Below are positions 9,141 to 20,887 of a stretch of DNA of 41,516 bases, one piece after another; position 1 is the stretch's first letter; the number at the start of each line of letters is the position of its first letter. Below the pieces are notes generated by a model. The model worked only from the letters and a program-made list of their open reading frames with translations, was not told the origin of the DNA and made no database searches. Source of the DNA: Bondarzewia mesenterica (lineage: Eukaryota; Basidiomycota; Agaricomycetes; Russulales; Bondarzewiaceae); assembly GCA_004802705.1 (NCBI GenBank), contig SGPL01000244.1:5653-47168 (forward strand), in the 5' to 3' direction. Position numbers and translations under genes: made by a program.

Positions 9141-11276
9141 TCAAAGCTCTGCAGGTTGAGAAGACATGATGAGGGCTTCCGCCTTGGCCGAGCGGGGTTT
9201 GATAGAGCACTTGAAAGGCTTTGGGCGGCTGATACGGTATGTGTCCTCCGTGAGGGATCGGTTCACAAGGGAAGAGATCGCGCCGAGGATACGAACCTGA
9301 CTGTCCCACTGGTGAATTCCACGACGGGTTCGATAACCACCCCTTCCTTCGAGACGGCTTTTGTAATGTTGAAGACGGCCAAGACTGTAGCAAACTGCAG
9401 AAAAAGAGAAGCATCCGCGAAAGGCATTCCTAGCGGCGAATTTATCAACAATCTTGGTTTGCGTGTGTTGGAGACGATATGACTTACCCGGACAGATACT
9501 GGACGGGAGAGATAACAGCCATTGTTGGAGTGAGAATGTAAGAGACAACAGACCGCAACTAACCGTCTGCCGAAGCCAAAACAGTACAATCTCGGGTCTT
9601 GCTCTGCAGGCCTCCCGTTTGTTTCCAAGAACCGCTGCGGATTGAAGGTTTCCGGATTTTTATACGTTCGAGGGTCGTGAAGCATTTTCCTGAACCAGAT
9701 CAAGTGAAAAGTCAGTCTCGGGCTGCGCCGCAATGATCATGGTAAGATAATCACCATATGTTCTGCAAAACAGTAGACCCCTTTGGTATGAGATATCCAT
9801 CTTGGACGTCATCCTCCGTCACCCGATGCACAAACCCTGCCCAGAGATGGATCAGCTGCGTCGTCATCTATTCAAGTGAGGAAGGTACAGATACCTAGCG
9901 GAGCGACGGGACCCCATCTAAGAACTTCGGAGACGAGAGCTTCAACATACGGAAGGTGATCGTCCAGCGTGGGCAGTCGGTCATTTCCGACAACGGAACC
10001 GATCTCTAGATGACCCCGCTGCAGTACCTCGGGAAAGAGCGTCATAGCGAGAAAAAAGGTTTGCATCGCTGACACGATCTAGTCAATTGACGGAAATCGA
10101 GAATGTGATCAATGAGTACCCATGACAGTATGACGCAGATACGTACAGTGTCAGCTCCACCTAATAGAGTTCGTCAGCTTTGAGCTTCAATTAACACGCT
10201 TCAAGGAATACTATACCTCCGTACATGCTTCCAGCGGCCACTTTTATGAGTTCTTCCTCCTCTGGAGTGATCTCCCTACCCTGAAGGAGATCTAGAGTAA
10301 AAGAGGGTGACGCAGTGCCTTCGACCTACAAGGTGCTAGTCAGATTTTATGAGATATAATGGTCTGATTATGAGGCCTACTATCTGTTGCTTCACGAGAT
10401 TGAATGGCTGATTGACCATCGCTATCCAATATTTCCTCCATTCCGGAGCCAACCTCTTGAATGAGCGCCCGGAAACCACGTCGGCACATACTTAATGACG
10501 GGAATAATGTCGACTAGCCATGCCCCAGGCTCTGTGGACTTGGAGAACCCTTCCATCGTCGCATCGGCCACATGAACGAGGGGGTCATCGTCCTCTTGAA
10601 TATGATATCCATAGAATATACTCAGAATGATAGCCCCAGACGTCCTGTTGGAAGAGTTCGTTGATAATTAATCCGTTATGTTTCCAAAGATGATACTATC
10701 CAGCGCACTTGCGAAGTGTCTCAACCAAGGCCTCCGGCTTATGCAGCAGTCGTTGCAAAGATCGATACGACTCCGCCTGGATATGGCCATGGAATGCGAC
10801 AAGATTGGTGCGAGTACCGATCGCACGATGCACCAAGGAGCGTAACTTGCGCAGACGGTCACCATACGGGGCCAATGTAATGCTATTGTTCCAGCCGACA
10901 AGCTCGCCAGCCATAACGTGCATAGGTCGGTCAGAATAGATGTTGCTTTTCTTGTTAAGCATCTTGACAGCAGTCTCCCCATCGTTGATGACAATCACAT
11001 GCCGCCCAAATGTACTGACATGAACGAGACCTCCTAAAAGGCTGTTAGGAAACAGAAAACTTCCAGAGGGCAAACGTACCCCATTTGTTTCCCCACTCTG
11101 CGAATGTCTTCCATTGCTGTTCCTTTGGTAGATCCATGACGTTGCCTACAAGAGGCAATCCTTTGGGGCCAGGAGGCAGAGGAGGTAGAGCCAGTCGCCG
11201 TCGTACTAAAGTACGACGCACGAGCCACAGCCCGAAGGCAAAAAAAGACAATGTCCAGAAATGTGACACCAGTCAT
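9141..11276 (-). CDS. Cytochrome P450 monooxygenase, copy 1 (two apparent frameshifts)
   Basis: Microsomal-type P450 that would oxidise a small organic substrate using electrons from a reductase. It resembles the basidiomycete group often annotated as O-methylsterigmatocystin oxidoreductase-like. In order: N-terminal anchor FGLWLVRR, proline-rich hinge [24 protein letters not shown]-helix GGGADT on a 14-nt exon (10147-10160), K-helix EVLR, PQRF, and heme loop FGFGRRICPG with the cysteine on an 11-nt exon (9488-9498). The stop is at 9141-9143. Two shifts break the frame. One is an extra base in an A7 run (plus strand, 11240-11246) after the start at 11276. The other is a missing base near 10461-10464, in the segment [13 protein letters not shown]. 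All other exons are sound. Substrate unknown. Confidence 0.85.
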
Positions 11277-12349
11277 TGTTCGGTGACAGCAGAGCGCGAA
11301 CGGGGCAGAGGGGCTTAAGTTGCATCTGCAAATGCCATGGATATTAATACGTTTCACGGGCCGTACTACGTCCGAGGATCGGCGAGAGGTATAACAAAAA
11401 CAGATAATCATGGCGATCCTAGTCGCTATACGGCCAAGCGGGATTGGCAGAAGTAGATCGTATGCACAAGGAGTGAGAACGCGAGTGAATGCCAATCAAG
11501 CTATAATATATAATCAGTCAGCACATGTCGTCGTTTAGGGCAAACCCGTGGTGTGCCATGACGGACGAAAAGAACGGCGAACAGAGTCGAATCTGAAGCC
11601 AAGTCTGAGCAGCTGAACTCGGCACCTTGAATCCCATTCGAACTTATGGCAGGCGGCGACCATGTTCCACTATGAGCTACGGGGGATCAGCAAGTCTCCT
11701 TGCGCTATCATCGTCCCTGGGAAGGCTTCAGCGTTCAGACAAGATGCGACCTAGGAGGCATGTCATGTATTAATCAGTGGTGACTTTCCTGTGAGATGTG
11801 GAGGGCCGATGATGGGCTGAACGACAGCTTATAATACAAGCAGCTCCAACGAAGCCTTCTACAGATAGCACCTGACAATACCTACGGCAGCGAGCGGCGA
11901 CAAGGAGCACGAATAGCCCTTGCTAGGTACTTAGTCCTGACCTCAAAAGCGTGAAAAAAAGGCGATCAACGCACCAAGGTTACTTAATCGAGAGTAAATA
12001 GTTGGACGTCTTCCAAGTCAGTCTTTCAGATGCCCGTGCGAATTATTGATGATCTGCTTGCATCCCTGCCAAGATACGACAAGAACTCTACTGCGAGTAG
12101 AAACCAAACGGCGACAACATCTGGGTATATGTGTCCTAGAAAATGTCTTCTTGAATACTGCAATGAAGAGTAGAGACGGACCTAGGCAATGGATACATGC
12201 GACACTACTGTCTCTCGAATGAGCGCAGTTAACGTTCAGTATATAATAAGCGTAGAGCTGAACCAAAACGGAGCAACTCGGATGAACATATGATCATTGA
12301 CAACGTGGGGCGAGTCCACAAAAACAAAGCATGTCCTCCTACTGGGAAT
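11277..12349. other. Intergenic stretch between P450 copy 1 and the NUG1-like gene
   Basis: About 1.07 kb with no reading frame I can support. It contains the upstream region of the leftward P450 and the 3' flank of the leftward GTPase gene. Confidence 0.4.
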
Positions 12350-14796
12350 TCAGAAAAACTTGCCGAAATCGTACTCATCGCCAGTCGTAGCGACGACCTT
12401 TTTTGAGTGTGCATTAGCGGGAGCTTTTTTGGTGAGTGAGGTGGCAGCGGCTGGAGGCTTAGCAGGCTTGTTAGCCTTCACCTTTACTCTTTTAGCCTGC
12501 ATGACAGCAGCTGGATTTGCTGTAGGCTTGAGCACAGATTTGAGCGTGGGATGTGAGGGGGAATGGATTGTTGCTGGTATCGACGCAATTTTAGCGTTTT
12601 TGGTGGAAGATTGGGGAGGTTTTACGGAGGCAGAGAATGCGACTTTTTTGGACGGTCGAGCAGGAGGAACATTTGAGACTCGCTTCCGTTTGCCGGCAGG
12701 AGGGAGGGCTTCGTCGTCGTCATCGGCCTCTCCTTCGTCTTCGTCCCCTTCGTCTCCGTCCCCTTCGTCTTCGTCCAGCTCTTTGTCCTCCTCGACCCTC
12801 TCTTCCATCTGCACATCCTCATCTCTACTTTCGTCGTCTTCGTCTTCGCTGTCGCTTTCCTCTGTACCGAGCCAAGGTGCTGTCAACTCCAACCCGCGAT
12901 CATCTACGGCGCCGGAAAGGAGCTTCACCAACCCACTCTCCTTCCGCATCTCTTTCCGCGTTTTTAGATGAGATAGAATACTCATGTCTTTTGCGTATAT
13001 ATCCGCGAGGGCTTCCACATGAGCAGCAGAGGTAAGGATAGGAGGGGCGGGAGGGGCGGCATAACGCCGAAGCTTGCCTGTAGCCCAGTCGCGCAGAACA
13101 ACCCGCGATGCGCCAGTAAGGTCGAGGGCGCCTCCCTGTAATGATTGTCAGCAGACGAGCTCGTAAGCCGTAGAGAGATGCGAATAAAATTAGACCCACC
13201 TTTTTAATCAAGCCGTTAGATCGCGCTATGCCGGATAAAAAGCCCAAGACATTTCCCTTAGCGAACGCAGGTAAATTGTAGAAGACCATAAGGTCCTCTA
13301 CGTCCGCGCGAGACACAATTTGCGTGACTAATCCATGCAGTATTAATGTAACACCCCTTGCAGAAATTATAGGCGGCTCGCTTACCTGCTGGTGCTGGAT
13401 CCTTCAAGCGGTCAACCCGACCCCTACTTCGCAAAAGGATATCCTGAGCACGGGCTCGTTCAGCATCCTCAGGGCTCTGCTCTGATACAGACTGCCATGA
13501 GAGACCAGGAGTGTCAATGAGCTTGATCACTTTGCCGCCAGCCTCGATTGTAGTCTCTTGCGCGTAAGGTGTGGTGGTTGGTGCTTGTCGCGATGAGGAT
13601 GAATATATGGGGAAAACGGATTTCCGTACAAGTGAATTAATGAACGAGCTCTTTCCTGACTGATTTTACACGGTCATGTCATTCAATATAGATGGTGAAG
13701 ATAATTTTCCTTCACTCACGTTCGTTGCACCGACAACAGCGACTTCAAGGGAATCGGTACCGCCTTTTTCCTGCGCCCACTTGCCCAAGACTGCAAGGAC
13801 GGGCTCCGCGCCCCATGCATCATTCATGAGCTCTTTTCCCTTTGTTTTCTTGTGAATGGGGGTATCATCAGCGGATGGGAGGAATGAGGAAGCAGAGCGG
13901 AAGAGGAGGGTTGGATGTTCGTTTCGCAAGTGTTTTGTCCACGACGATAGCGGCTCTTGTGCACATGTGTCTAGAGCGAGAATTTTCAACTAATAGCTCG
14001 ACAAACGCGGGCAGTGTGACATACCGATCTTGTTCAACACTAGGAGCAGCTTCCGGCCACTTTTACTTGTCACAAGCTTCTCCAACTGTGAGCTTCTGCA
14101 CGGCAAAGGGTCACGAGCATCGAGGACTTCCACCACAACGTCCGCCTTGTTGAGCACAGATTGAAGGTTCGGCAGGTCCGGAGAAATCAGTACTGGGACG
14201 TCCTGCTCGTCCTCAGTAACCGGTGAAGCGGTTGCCTTTCCCTTGTCCTTCTTCCCTTGCTCCTCCATGCCTAAGCTCACGATACCATCAAATCCAATTC
14301 CGTCCCCCTCGTCCCCCTCTCCCTTGTCACCAGTAGAGTCGTCCCGCACACCAGATTCTGGAGCTGAAGCATGCTGCGCCTTGATTGTCTTTTTCTCCTC
14401 CTTTCGACGTTCCTTCGCCTCCGCAGCCTATGTTGCGATTCATATGATTCCATGCATCTTATTGACGAGAACACTCACAAGTCTCCGCTGTTCCGCGACC
14501 TCAGCAAGGATTTGATCCTTGTAAGGGAAATTATTGGGGATCCCAGGGTCTTTGGGCTGCTCTGTAAGGAGTGGTGAACACAGACCGCATGGTATTAGCA
14601 CTAATGGACATACTTGACTTCCACTGGGGGTTTTTTTTAGCTGCTTTCTTTGCCTTCTTCCTGCTGTCGACGGCCTTGTGCTTGATCCGGGATCGTTGGT
14701 TTGTCGAACCACGCTTACTCGTCTCTGAACAACGCAAATTAACAAAGTTGAACGATAGCGCTCTGATCGAGACCTACTTTTTCTTATACGAGGCAT
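12350..14796 (-). CDS. NUG1: Nucleolar GTPase of the Nug1/Grn1/GNL3 family
   Basis: Circularly permuted GTPase needed for assembly and export of the 60S ribosomal subunit in the nucleolus. It starts MPRIRKK at 14796, with an intron within the seventh codon, followed by the basic GN3L/Grn1 N-terminal domain (RSRIKHK; SRKKAKKAAKKNPQWKS) and KDPGIPNNFPYKDQILAEVA. Motifs appear in permuted order: DARDP, G4 NKID (split by an intron), G1 VGATNVGKSSFIN (intron after NV), G2 TTTPYAQETT and G3 DTPG. A C-terminal extension holds a strongly acidic Asp/Glu block (plus-strand 12700-12860) flanked by Lys/Ala-rich sequence, and ends DEYDFGKFF at 12350. About nine exons, all in frame. Nug1 and GNL3L-type names both fit; the family call is firm. 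Confidence 0.92.
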
Positions 14797-15782
14797 TACA
14801 GTAATCGGGATTCGAGAACAGTGGTGGAGGAACTTTGCAGCGAACGCTGTCCCTTAGTGCGCGTCACGTGAAAGGAAGCGAAAATCTGCCGCATTCATAG
14901 CATGCGCACAGACGCGTACTCATTCAGAAATACCGGCGATAATTGTTAAGCTCCTTGAATGGGAAGAAGACCCAGTGCATTAAAATCAATGTTAAATGAG
15001 AATTCTAATTCATTAAGGCTAAAATACATTCAAATAAATAGCATGCGTCATGACGGCAAGGGCAAGAGATACGATGAGCTTCACGGCAAGACGAAGACAA
15101 GCCCATAGTGAAGCCGACGTGGCCAACGAGAGTATACGTACCGACTACCAGAATAAATGAAGCAAGGCCATGAGGACGAATTCTTGTCAGCCCGGCATCT
15201 GAAAGTACAGCAGCGCAGCAACAGAGGACAGGCAGCCAGATCGGGCAACGAGAAGACGGAATGTCCATTAAGCGCCAGTGAACATCGCATTCGAGTGCGG
15301 CCCCGCAGTCGAGTCATCCTGGCGAGGAGCACGCCGTGTGAAGGACATCAGATCCTAGTCATAATGGACTCCATTCTTGCTCAAATTCACGCCCAGACAG
15401 GCCGTCGCATGCAGTCTTCATCGGTTTGAGACCGGATGGAAGACGCCGCTGGGCCAACATTGCGTCGGAGAACTAGGATCTTGCACTTGCAACAAATCAA
15501 GCAACCGTAGGGGGATTACAAGAAACAGGCGCATATCGAAGGAAACTTGAAAACTTGTCTGTTTGTGCTATCGTATGGAGTCCAGTTCTGCAGGAGAAGA
15601 AGAAACAAAACTTGATGTTGGCTTGGGCTTGCACGGGAAACGCCACGACACTCTTCATCTCTTGATAACCTTGATACCCGCCAGCGTCTTCACCTAGACC
15701 CGCCCTGCGTTCGCCCTATTCACCTGAAAAACCAACCTCGAGATGACGGGCTGACGACAGGCCATCTTAACAACACGATCAT
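14797..15782. other. Intergenic stretch between the GTPase and the SR-protein gene
   Basis: Nearly 1 kb without a supportable gene. Small frames on both strands have no recognisable domain. It includes the promoter side of the GTPase gene and the 3' flank of the SR-protein gene. Confidence 0.35.
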
Positions 15783-16776
15783 TTACCAGCGAGAGGCCTC
15801 ACCTCCCCCGTTGGCTGAAGGAGGAGCGTCATAGTCGCGGCCACCACGAGTAGGGCTGCTACCTCTCGGAGGGCTCTTGGAATAGCTCCTGCGACGACGA
15901 TATTCAGGGGAGTAACGTCCACCACGGGATGGAGGGGGGCTGCGGCGTTCGCGCCAATCTCGATTATCGCGTCCATACGGGTCCCGATCTCGGTCACGGT
16001 CGTGGCCTCCGTAGCCGCGTCGGTAAGTATCGCGGTCACGGTCCCTGTAGGAGTCGCGGCCATAGTACGAATCGCGACCGGCAGAGCGACGGTGCCCCAT
16101 GTATTCTCCGGGAGTCGGTGCGTGAGGCCTATCTGTGACTGAGTAGTCCACGCGGATGCGCCGACCGTTGAGATCCTGATTGTGGACATTGGTCATACGA
16201 ATAAAACGCAGTGATCAAGATAGCTTACGACGCCGTTTAACTCTTGGATACATCTAGTTGCATCCTCGACAGTGACCATCTTTATGAATCCAAATCCACG
16301 GGAGCGGTCGGACTTAGTCACAGGAAATCTATGAACGATTGCCTTTCAACACGATGATGAAAAAGACATACCCTTTGATCGTACACGATTGTCACTTTGT
16401 CTACTCGACCAAATCTACTAAACTCCTCGTCAAGATCACGTTCAGTGGTACGAATGCTCAGACCGAAAACCCCAAGGACAGCGGATGGATTGGGCGCCTA
16501 AATTGGAGTTAGAGTGGCAACGCTAATTCAAGTGCAGAATCATACGATGGGAGCATGCGAAGGCCTCCTAGGGGGAGGAGATGGCCTACGGAATGGAGGT
16601 GGGCTATGATAACCACCACTGTGAGCCGGGCTTCGCGAGCGGGAGCGACCTCTTGCAGGAGGTACAGGAGTTTCAACAGCCGGAGTGGGCACAGCCGGGG
16701 GAGGAGCGTTGTATGCGTCCGAGTAAGGATCAACAGGAGGTGCAGCCGGTTCGTTGTACTGGATATGAGAAGTCAT
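15783..16776 (-). CDS. Tra2-like SR RNA-binding protein
   Basis: Putative splicing regulator of the transformer-2 type, expected in the nucleus. It starts [10 protein letters not shown] at 16776 with a Pro-rich region and a short RS stretch, [12 protein letters not shown] single RRM follows, with RNP2 LGVFGLSI and RNP1 RGFGFIKM, and between them the Tra2-like [19 protein letters not shown]. The C-terminal part is rich in Arg-Asp/Arg-Ser-Tyr-Gly repeats ([20 protein letters not shown]) and ends GGGEASRW at 15783. The middle intron fits best with acceptor CTAAG, which gives [13 protein letters not shown]. It is divergent from the eL18 gene, with 213 bases between start codons. The exact orthologue cannot be fixed by eye. 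Confidence 0.85.
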
Positions 16777-16989
16777 GTTAATAAAGTGGAGTCCAACGCG
16801 GACAACGACGACGACGACAAGTAGGCTTACGCACCATGGTGGTTGGAGGTTGAAGTTTGGTCAAGTTTGTGGCGATGCTGTCTAAAATTAAAAGACCGCG
16901 ATGTCAAACTCAAAAGTAAGCAACTGCACAGTTCTTCAGCCTCAGTCCCTACACCAACAACCGCAAACAAGACTTTCGGCAAGAACAAG
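16777..16989. promoter_or_regulatory. Shared divergent promoter region, SR protein / eL18
   Basis: Only 213 bases separate the start codons of two oppositely transcribed genes, so both promoters and 5' leaders must lie here. I see no clear TATA box. A pyrimidine/purine ACG repeat (ACGACGACGACGAC) lies near 16804-16818. Confidence 0.6.
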
Positions 16990-17766
16990 ATGGTGAGCTC
17001 GTCGCCGGCGTCGACGTCGGGAGTGATTATCAACGCGTGTTTTATGTCCAGGGTATCGATATTGCCAAGCATCATGTCAAGAAGGGCAACCGCACGGCCC
17101 CCGTGAGCGAGGACCCTTACCTCCTCTTGCTCGTCAAGGTATGTCCTCACGGTATTTACTTACTTTGAGGTTTCGGCTGACATCTATTCCAGCTATACCG
17201 TTTCCTTGCCCGCCGTACTGACTCGAAGTTCAACAAGGTCTCATATTGCCACGTTGTGTCGTCGTCGAAATATTGACAGTGCATTGCAGGCGATTCTTCA
17301 CCGCTTGTTCCTCTCCAAGATCAACCGCCCTCCCCTCTCCCTCTCTCGCATCGCCAAGGAGACCGCGAATGTCGAGGATCGCTCATCAAAAATCATTGTG
17401 CAGGTTGGTACCGTCACCGATGACGTCCGTCTGCAGGAAGTCCCCAAACTTTCCATCGCCGCTCTCCGCTTCACCCACGCCGCCAAGGAGCGGATCATCA
17501 AGGCTGGTGGTGAGGTTCTCACCCTGGATCAGCTCGCTCTTCGGGCGCCCACTGGTTCCAACACTGTCCTCTTGAGGGGCAAAAGGAACACACGGGAGGC
17601 CGTCAAGCACTTCGGCATGGGGCCTCACAAGCACAAGAAGCCACACACCATCTCCAAAGGCCGCAAAGTGCGTAGTACTCTTGCATATTTATAATGCTCT
17701 TCTTATATGTCAATACAGTTCGAGCGTGCCCGTGGTCGCCGAAAGTCTCGTGGTTTCAAGGTCTAA
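16990..17766 (+). CDS. RPL18: 60S ribosomal protein L18 (eL18)
   Basis: Structural protein of the large ribosomal subunit. Five exons: the start codon alone (16990-16992), then 17052-17138, 17193-17237, 17290-17667 and 17719-17766. The protein begins [20 protein letters not shown], continues [20 protein letters not shown] and [20 protein letters not shown], contains [15 protein letters not shown], and ends with the basic tail [15 protein letters not shown]. About 185 residues, the usual eL18 length. All introns are short GT-AG. Unusually, the first coding exon is just the ATG. Codon use is strongly C-ending, as expected for a highly expressed gene. A fungal eL18 is unmistakable here. Confidence 0.96.
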
Positions 17767-18073
17767 GCGACCTCCAAAACCGACGTGCAGTCGGTATATG
17801 GGTATGTGGGACAGAGGTTTTACATCATGCGATATGGGCGTTTTTTCTTTCTTTCTATTTACCATTATGAGCCCAAGCAAATTGTATGCATTACGCCCAT
17901 TCTTGCAAGCCCTCTTGGTCCGGTCTCGTGCGCTATGATTGCGACCTCCGCGTTCATGATCAGAATATACTACGCTGCAAGTCACTGGTAAGATGATTTT
18001 TAGGTATCGTAAGTTAGCATAGATGTCCAGTCTCATTAACTAAGGTATCTAAATTGCAGCGCGTCGTCGCTGA
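17767..18073. terminator. Convergent 3' flanks of eL18 and the acyltransferase
   Basis: About 307 bases between two converging stop codons. Both transcripts must end here. AT-rich and T-rich stretches occur (for example near 17841-17870), but no single poly(A) signal stands out. Confidence 0.4.
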
Positions 18074-20134
18074 TTAATCCAACCGTTTCTCTATTTCCTG
18101 AGCGGCAGAGTCGACCGGAGGGAAGATGGAGTTCGGGATTTGATTAAGATCATCTGATGATGAGCCTGCAGATGCCTTTTGCACGCGTCTCGCCTGAATT
18201 TTCTTTAACCAGCGGCGTCCACCTGCATAGAAGAAAAGCAGGCAAAGCCCAATCATCCAGTGCCCGTACCAGGCCAGGTGACTCCAACCGTCGATGGAAT
18301 CTTTGAGGTTGAGCAGCATGAAGGGCACTGTCGCATAGTTGACTAGCAAAATAGACACGACGATGCTCAAGACGTCGTAGAGCTTTTTGATAGTGGTCTT
18401 CGGTCCCTGCAGAGAGCTCTTCGCCGGTGCGCCAATGGTTGCAGGTGAACCATTTGACCCATTGAAGAGTGCGGGAACGGTGGCAGACATGACGAGGGGG
18501 CGAATATGCGTGCGACAAAGGCGTCCAGCAGTCTGGACAAAACCTCCTAGGATAAAGGTGAGGTAATAACCACCCGCGACGCCATGCTGATCCCAAATAA
18601 GATTTTCGCTATTCAGGAAAAATCCAAGTTAATTATAAGATGCGTTACCCACCCAGAAAGCGCTGGTAGCGAAGGTGATCATGCTGCTTTTGAAGCCAGG
18701 CTTCTTGCCTTTGGGCGTGACCCTCTTGTACATGCATTCACGCAGCCATACGTTTGTCTTCATGTTCCATGAGTCCAGGAGGACTTTGAAGTTAGGCGGG
18801 AACTCGATCAAGCGGACGTTGACGTTCGCCGCGCCTTCCCAAAGCGACTTGCCAGATGGGCCGTAGCCTGTGAAGCCCAGGCCAGTGAGGATGCTCGCTC
18901 CCTCGGTGAGTATCCAAATGCCATAATACTTGGCGCGTTCAATGAACCCGCAGAACTGAAGATAGATTATTCTACCATTGGTGAGCAATGTGCAGGAAGG
19001 CGATGATGAAGGTAACTCACCTATAAAGCAAGCCTTGCTTCGCAAACCAATCCGTGATGGTGATGCCGAAGTAGAAAGACGGGGAAAAGGCCATGAATAG
19101 CCCGAGATAAAGTAGACCCCAGAGCCCTTTCCTGTACGCAACCCGTTTTCGGCCATCTGGGATCGCTCTCTTCCTGTGCTGGGGGACTGAGTTTCCCCTA
19201 CTGTCATCCGTTGCATTACTCTCATAGCTCTTGAATAGCGTTTCGTCAATCAAAGACGAGTATGCTGCGTACTCCAGGTACGGGCCGACAAGGACTCCGG
19301 GAAAGTAAAATCTATAATATCACATTGATCAGTATACGGCGCCCGCACTAAGAGAGATACAAACGGCTTTACGCGTATCCCAAGAATTCAAGCAGAGACG
19401 GAAATTTGGAAACCTTCATCTGAAGCTGCCACCTGTCCAAATCCTGACCGTGACCATTCGTCGGCAAAATGGAAAATATGAGAAGGAGGTTGTTTACCTC
19501 CGCTGGTCGCCGACCATCGTACACATTCCAGGCGAACGTCGTGAGTTTCATAATGAGAACCATTTGGGGGCCTGTGACGTCAAATGTCTCATAGCCCATA
19601 GCAAACATTGCTCGGATAACATGACTGAGGAAGGTCATGAACGTTTCGCCGAATCTTGAGTCGGAAAAAAAAAATTACTTCACAGTTAAGTGTCCCATCA
19701 ACATGCTAACGTTCCAAGAAGTCAGAATGATGCAAAGACGCAGTTCAAAGACGCAGTTTAACCGGAGGACAGAAATTCAGAACTCACGTAAACACGATCC
19801 AGGGCATATGAGAGCCTTTCACATTGGCTGTTACGAAATAGGTGGCCAAAACATCTCCCAGCAGTTGCAGGAATGCGACTCTAAGATTGAGAACGGGAAT
19901 AAAATAAAAGAAGGCGATGGAGAGATTGAAGAGGTGCTTGAGCGCGGGTCGAGATGACGGTATGCGGATAAAAAGGCTTCCGAGAGGGTATGAAACCAAA
20001 AGGCAGGCAATTAGCTGTGGAGGACGCATGGACTGTCAAGCTCATCGCGTCGCTGTATGTTATTGAGGACGCACTTTTACTTGGTCGACGGACGCCCCGA
20101 CAGAGGCTGCCAGCGGGACGAAGAGGAAATCCAT
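18074..20134 (-). CDS. ALE1: Lysophospholipid acyltransferase, MBOAT family (ALE1/LPT1 type)
   Basis: ER multi-pass enzyme that transfers acyl groups from acyl-CoA to lysophospholipids in the Lands cycle. It starts MDFLFVPLAASVGASVDQ at 20134 and resumes after an intron with LIACLLVSYPLGSLFIRIPS. Then follow the N-terminal membrane helices, TGPQMVLIMKLTTFAWNVYD, the family segment FYFPGVLVGPYLEYAAY, a cytosolic loop, GASILTGLGFTGYG, the conserved-Asn region SWNMKTNVWLRECMYKR, and catalytic histidine segment SAFWHGVAGGYYLTF. An intron splits FW|HGV. The C-terminus has two more helices (VSILLVNYATVPFMLLNL; MIGLCLLFFYAGG) and ends EIEKRLD. No dilysine ER signal is seen at the very end. The reading frame is intact. 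Confidence 0.92.
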
Positions 20135-20444
20135 TGTGGGAAGACACGGGCTCTTGCCAAGACTGGGTTTGCCAGGGGGTTCGCCTGCCATACGCCACGC
20201 GCCACCCACGCGCAGGCTGCTGTTGTCTTGCTGTTGTCACACTTGCGGACCCAACGAATGGTCGCTGACTCAGATCCCGTACGAGGGAACGGTACGGAAG
20301 TCGAATTTCCTGAATGGTAAGTTGTTTGATCAATGGACCACCATTTTACAACTGAGGAATCTCTTTCCCATCAGAATATGTGACTACTTTCTCCCCTCAT
20401 CACACATCACAGAGCCACATTTCGGACCGTGCCCGGTTTTCGAT

Positions 20445-20887
20445 ATGGCAGACCTTAATTTTCTGGATTTTATTCTTCTCGCCTTTGGACTATGGCTCGT
20501 CCGTCGTATTTTGGTCCGAAAGCGACAGATACCCCTTCCTCCTGGCCCTACTAGCTGGCCTCTGATAGGCAACGCCGCAGATTTGCCCAGAGAGCAGGAA
20601 CGGTGGACGTTTGCTGAGTGGCGTGATAAATGGGGTACGTCTGCAACTCTAGCGTTTTTCTTTCTCAAGTTTGTCAGATTTGCTCAGCGGTCATTCGCGT
20701 AACGGGAGGTATCATTCATATCAGTGCATTCGGACAACGTATTATGATTGTCAACAATGGAAGAGTCGCGTATGAGATGCTGGTCAAGAAAAGTAGCATT
20801 TACTCTGGCCGATCTGTTCAAGAGATGGCTGGCCGACTTATCGGCTGGGCTGTTAACGACATTGTTCACAAGTGCGTTATGCTATAA
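20445..20887 (+). pseudogene. Cytochrome P450 N-terminal relic, copy 2
   Basis: It starts [20 protein letters not shown] with the proline hinge LPPGPTSWPLIGN and FAEWRDKW, then an intron. The second exon reads GIIHISAFGQRIMIVNNG and SSIYSG, as in the neighbouring full-length P450s. After MAGRLIGW the sequence skips about 60 codons present in the relatives (the APYGDRLRK to PEALIEML part). It then resumes at an AAGTGCGTT resembling their exon 2 donor and stops at 20885. No I-helix, K-helix or heme loop follows, so it cannot make an active enzyme. It is the most divergent of the four copies. Confidence 0.85.

Noticed and set aside
12297..12971. Plus-strand 224-codon frame rich in Ser
   Set aside because: It is the antisense shadow of the acidic Asp/Glu tail of the NUG1-like GTPase; Ser runs come from reading the GAC/GAG/GAA repeats on the other strand.
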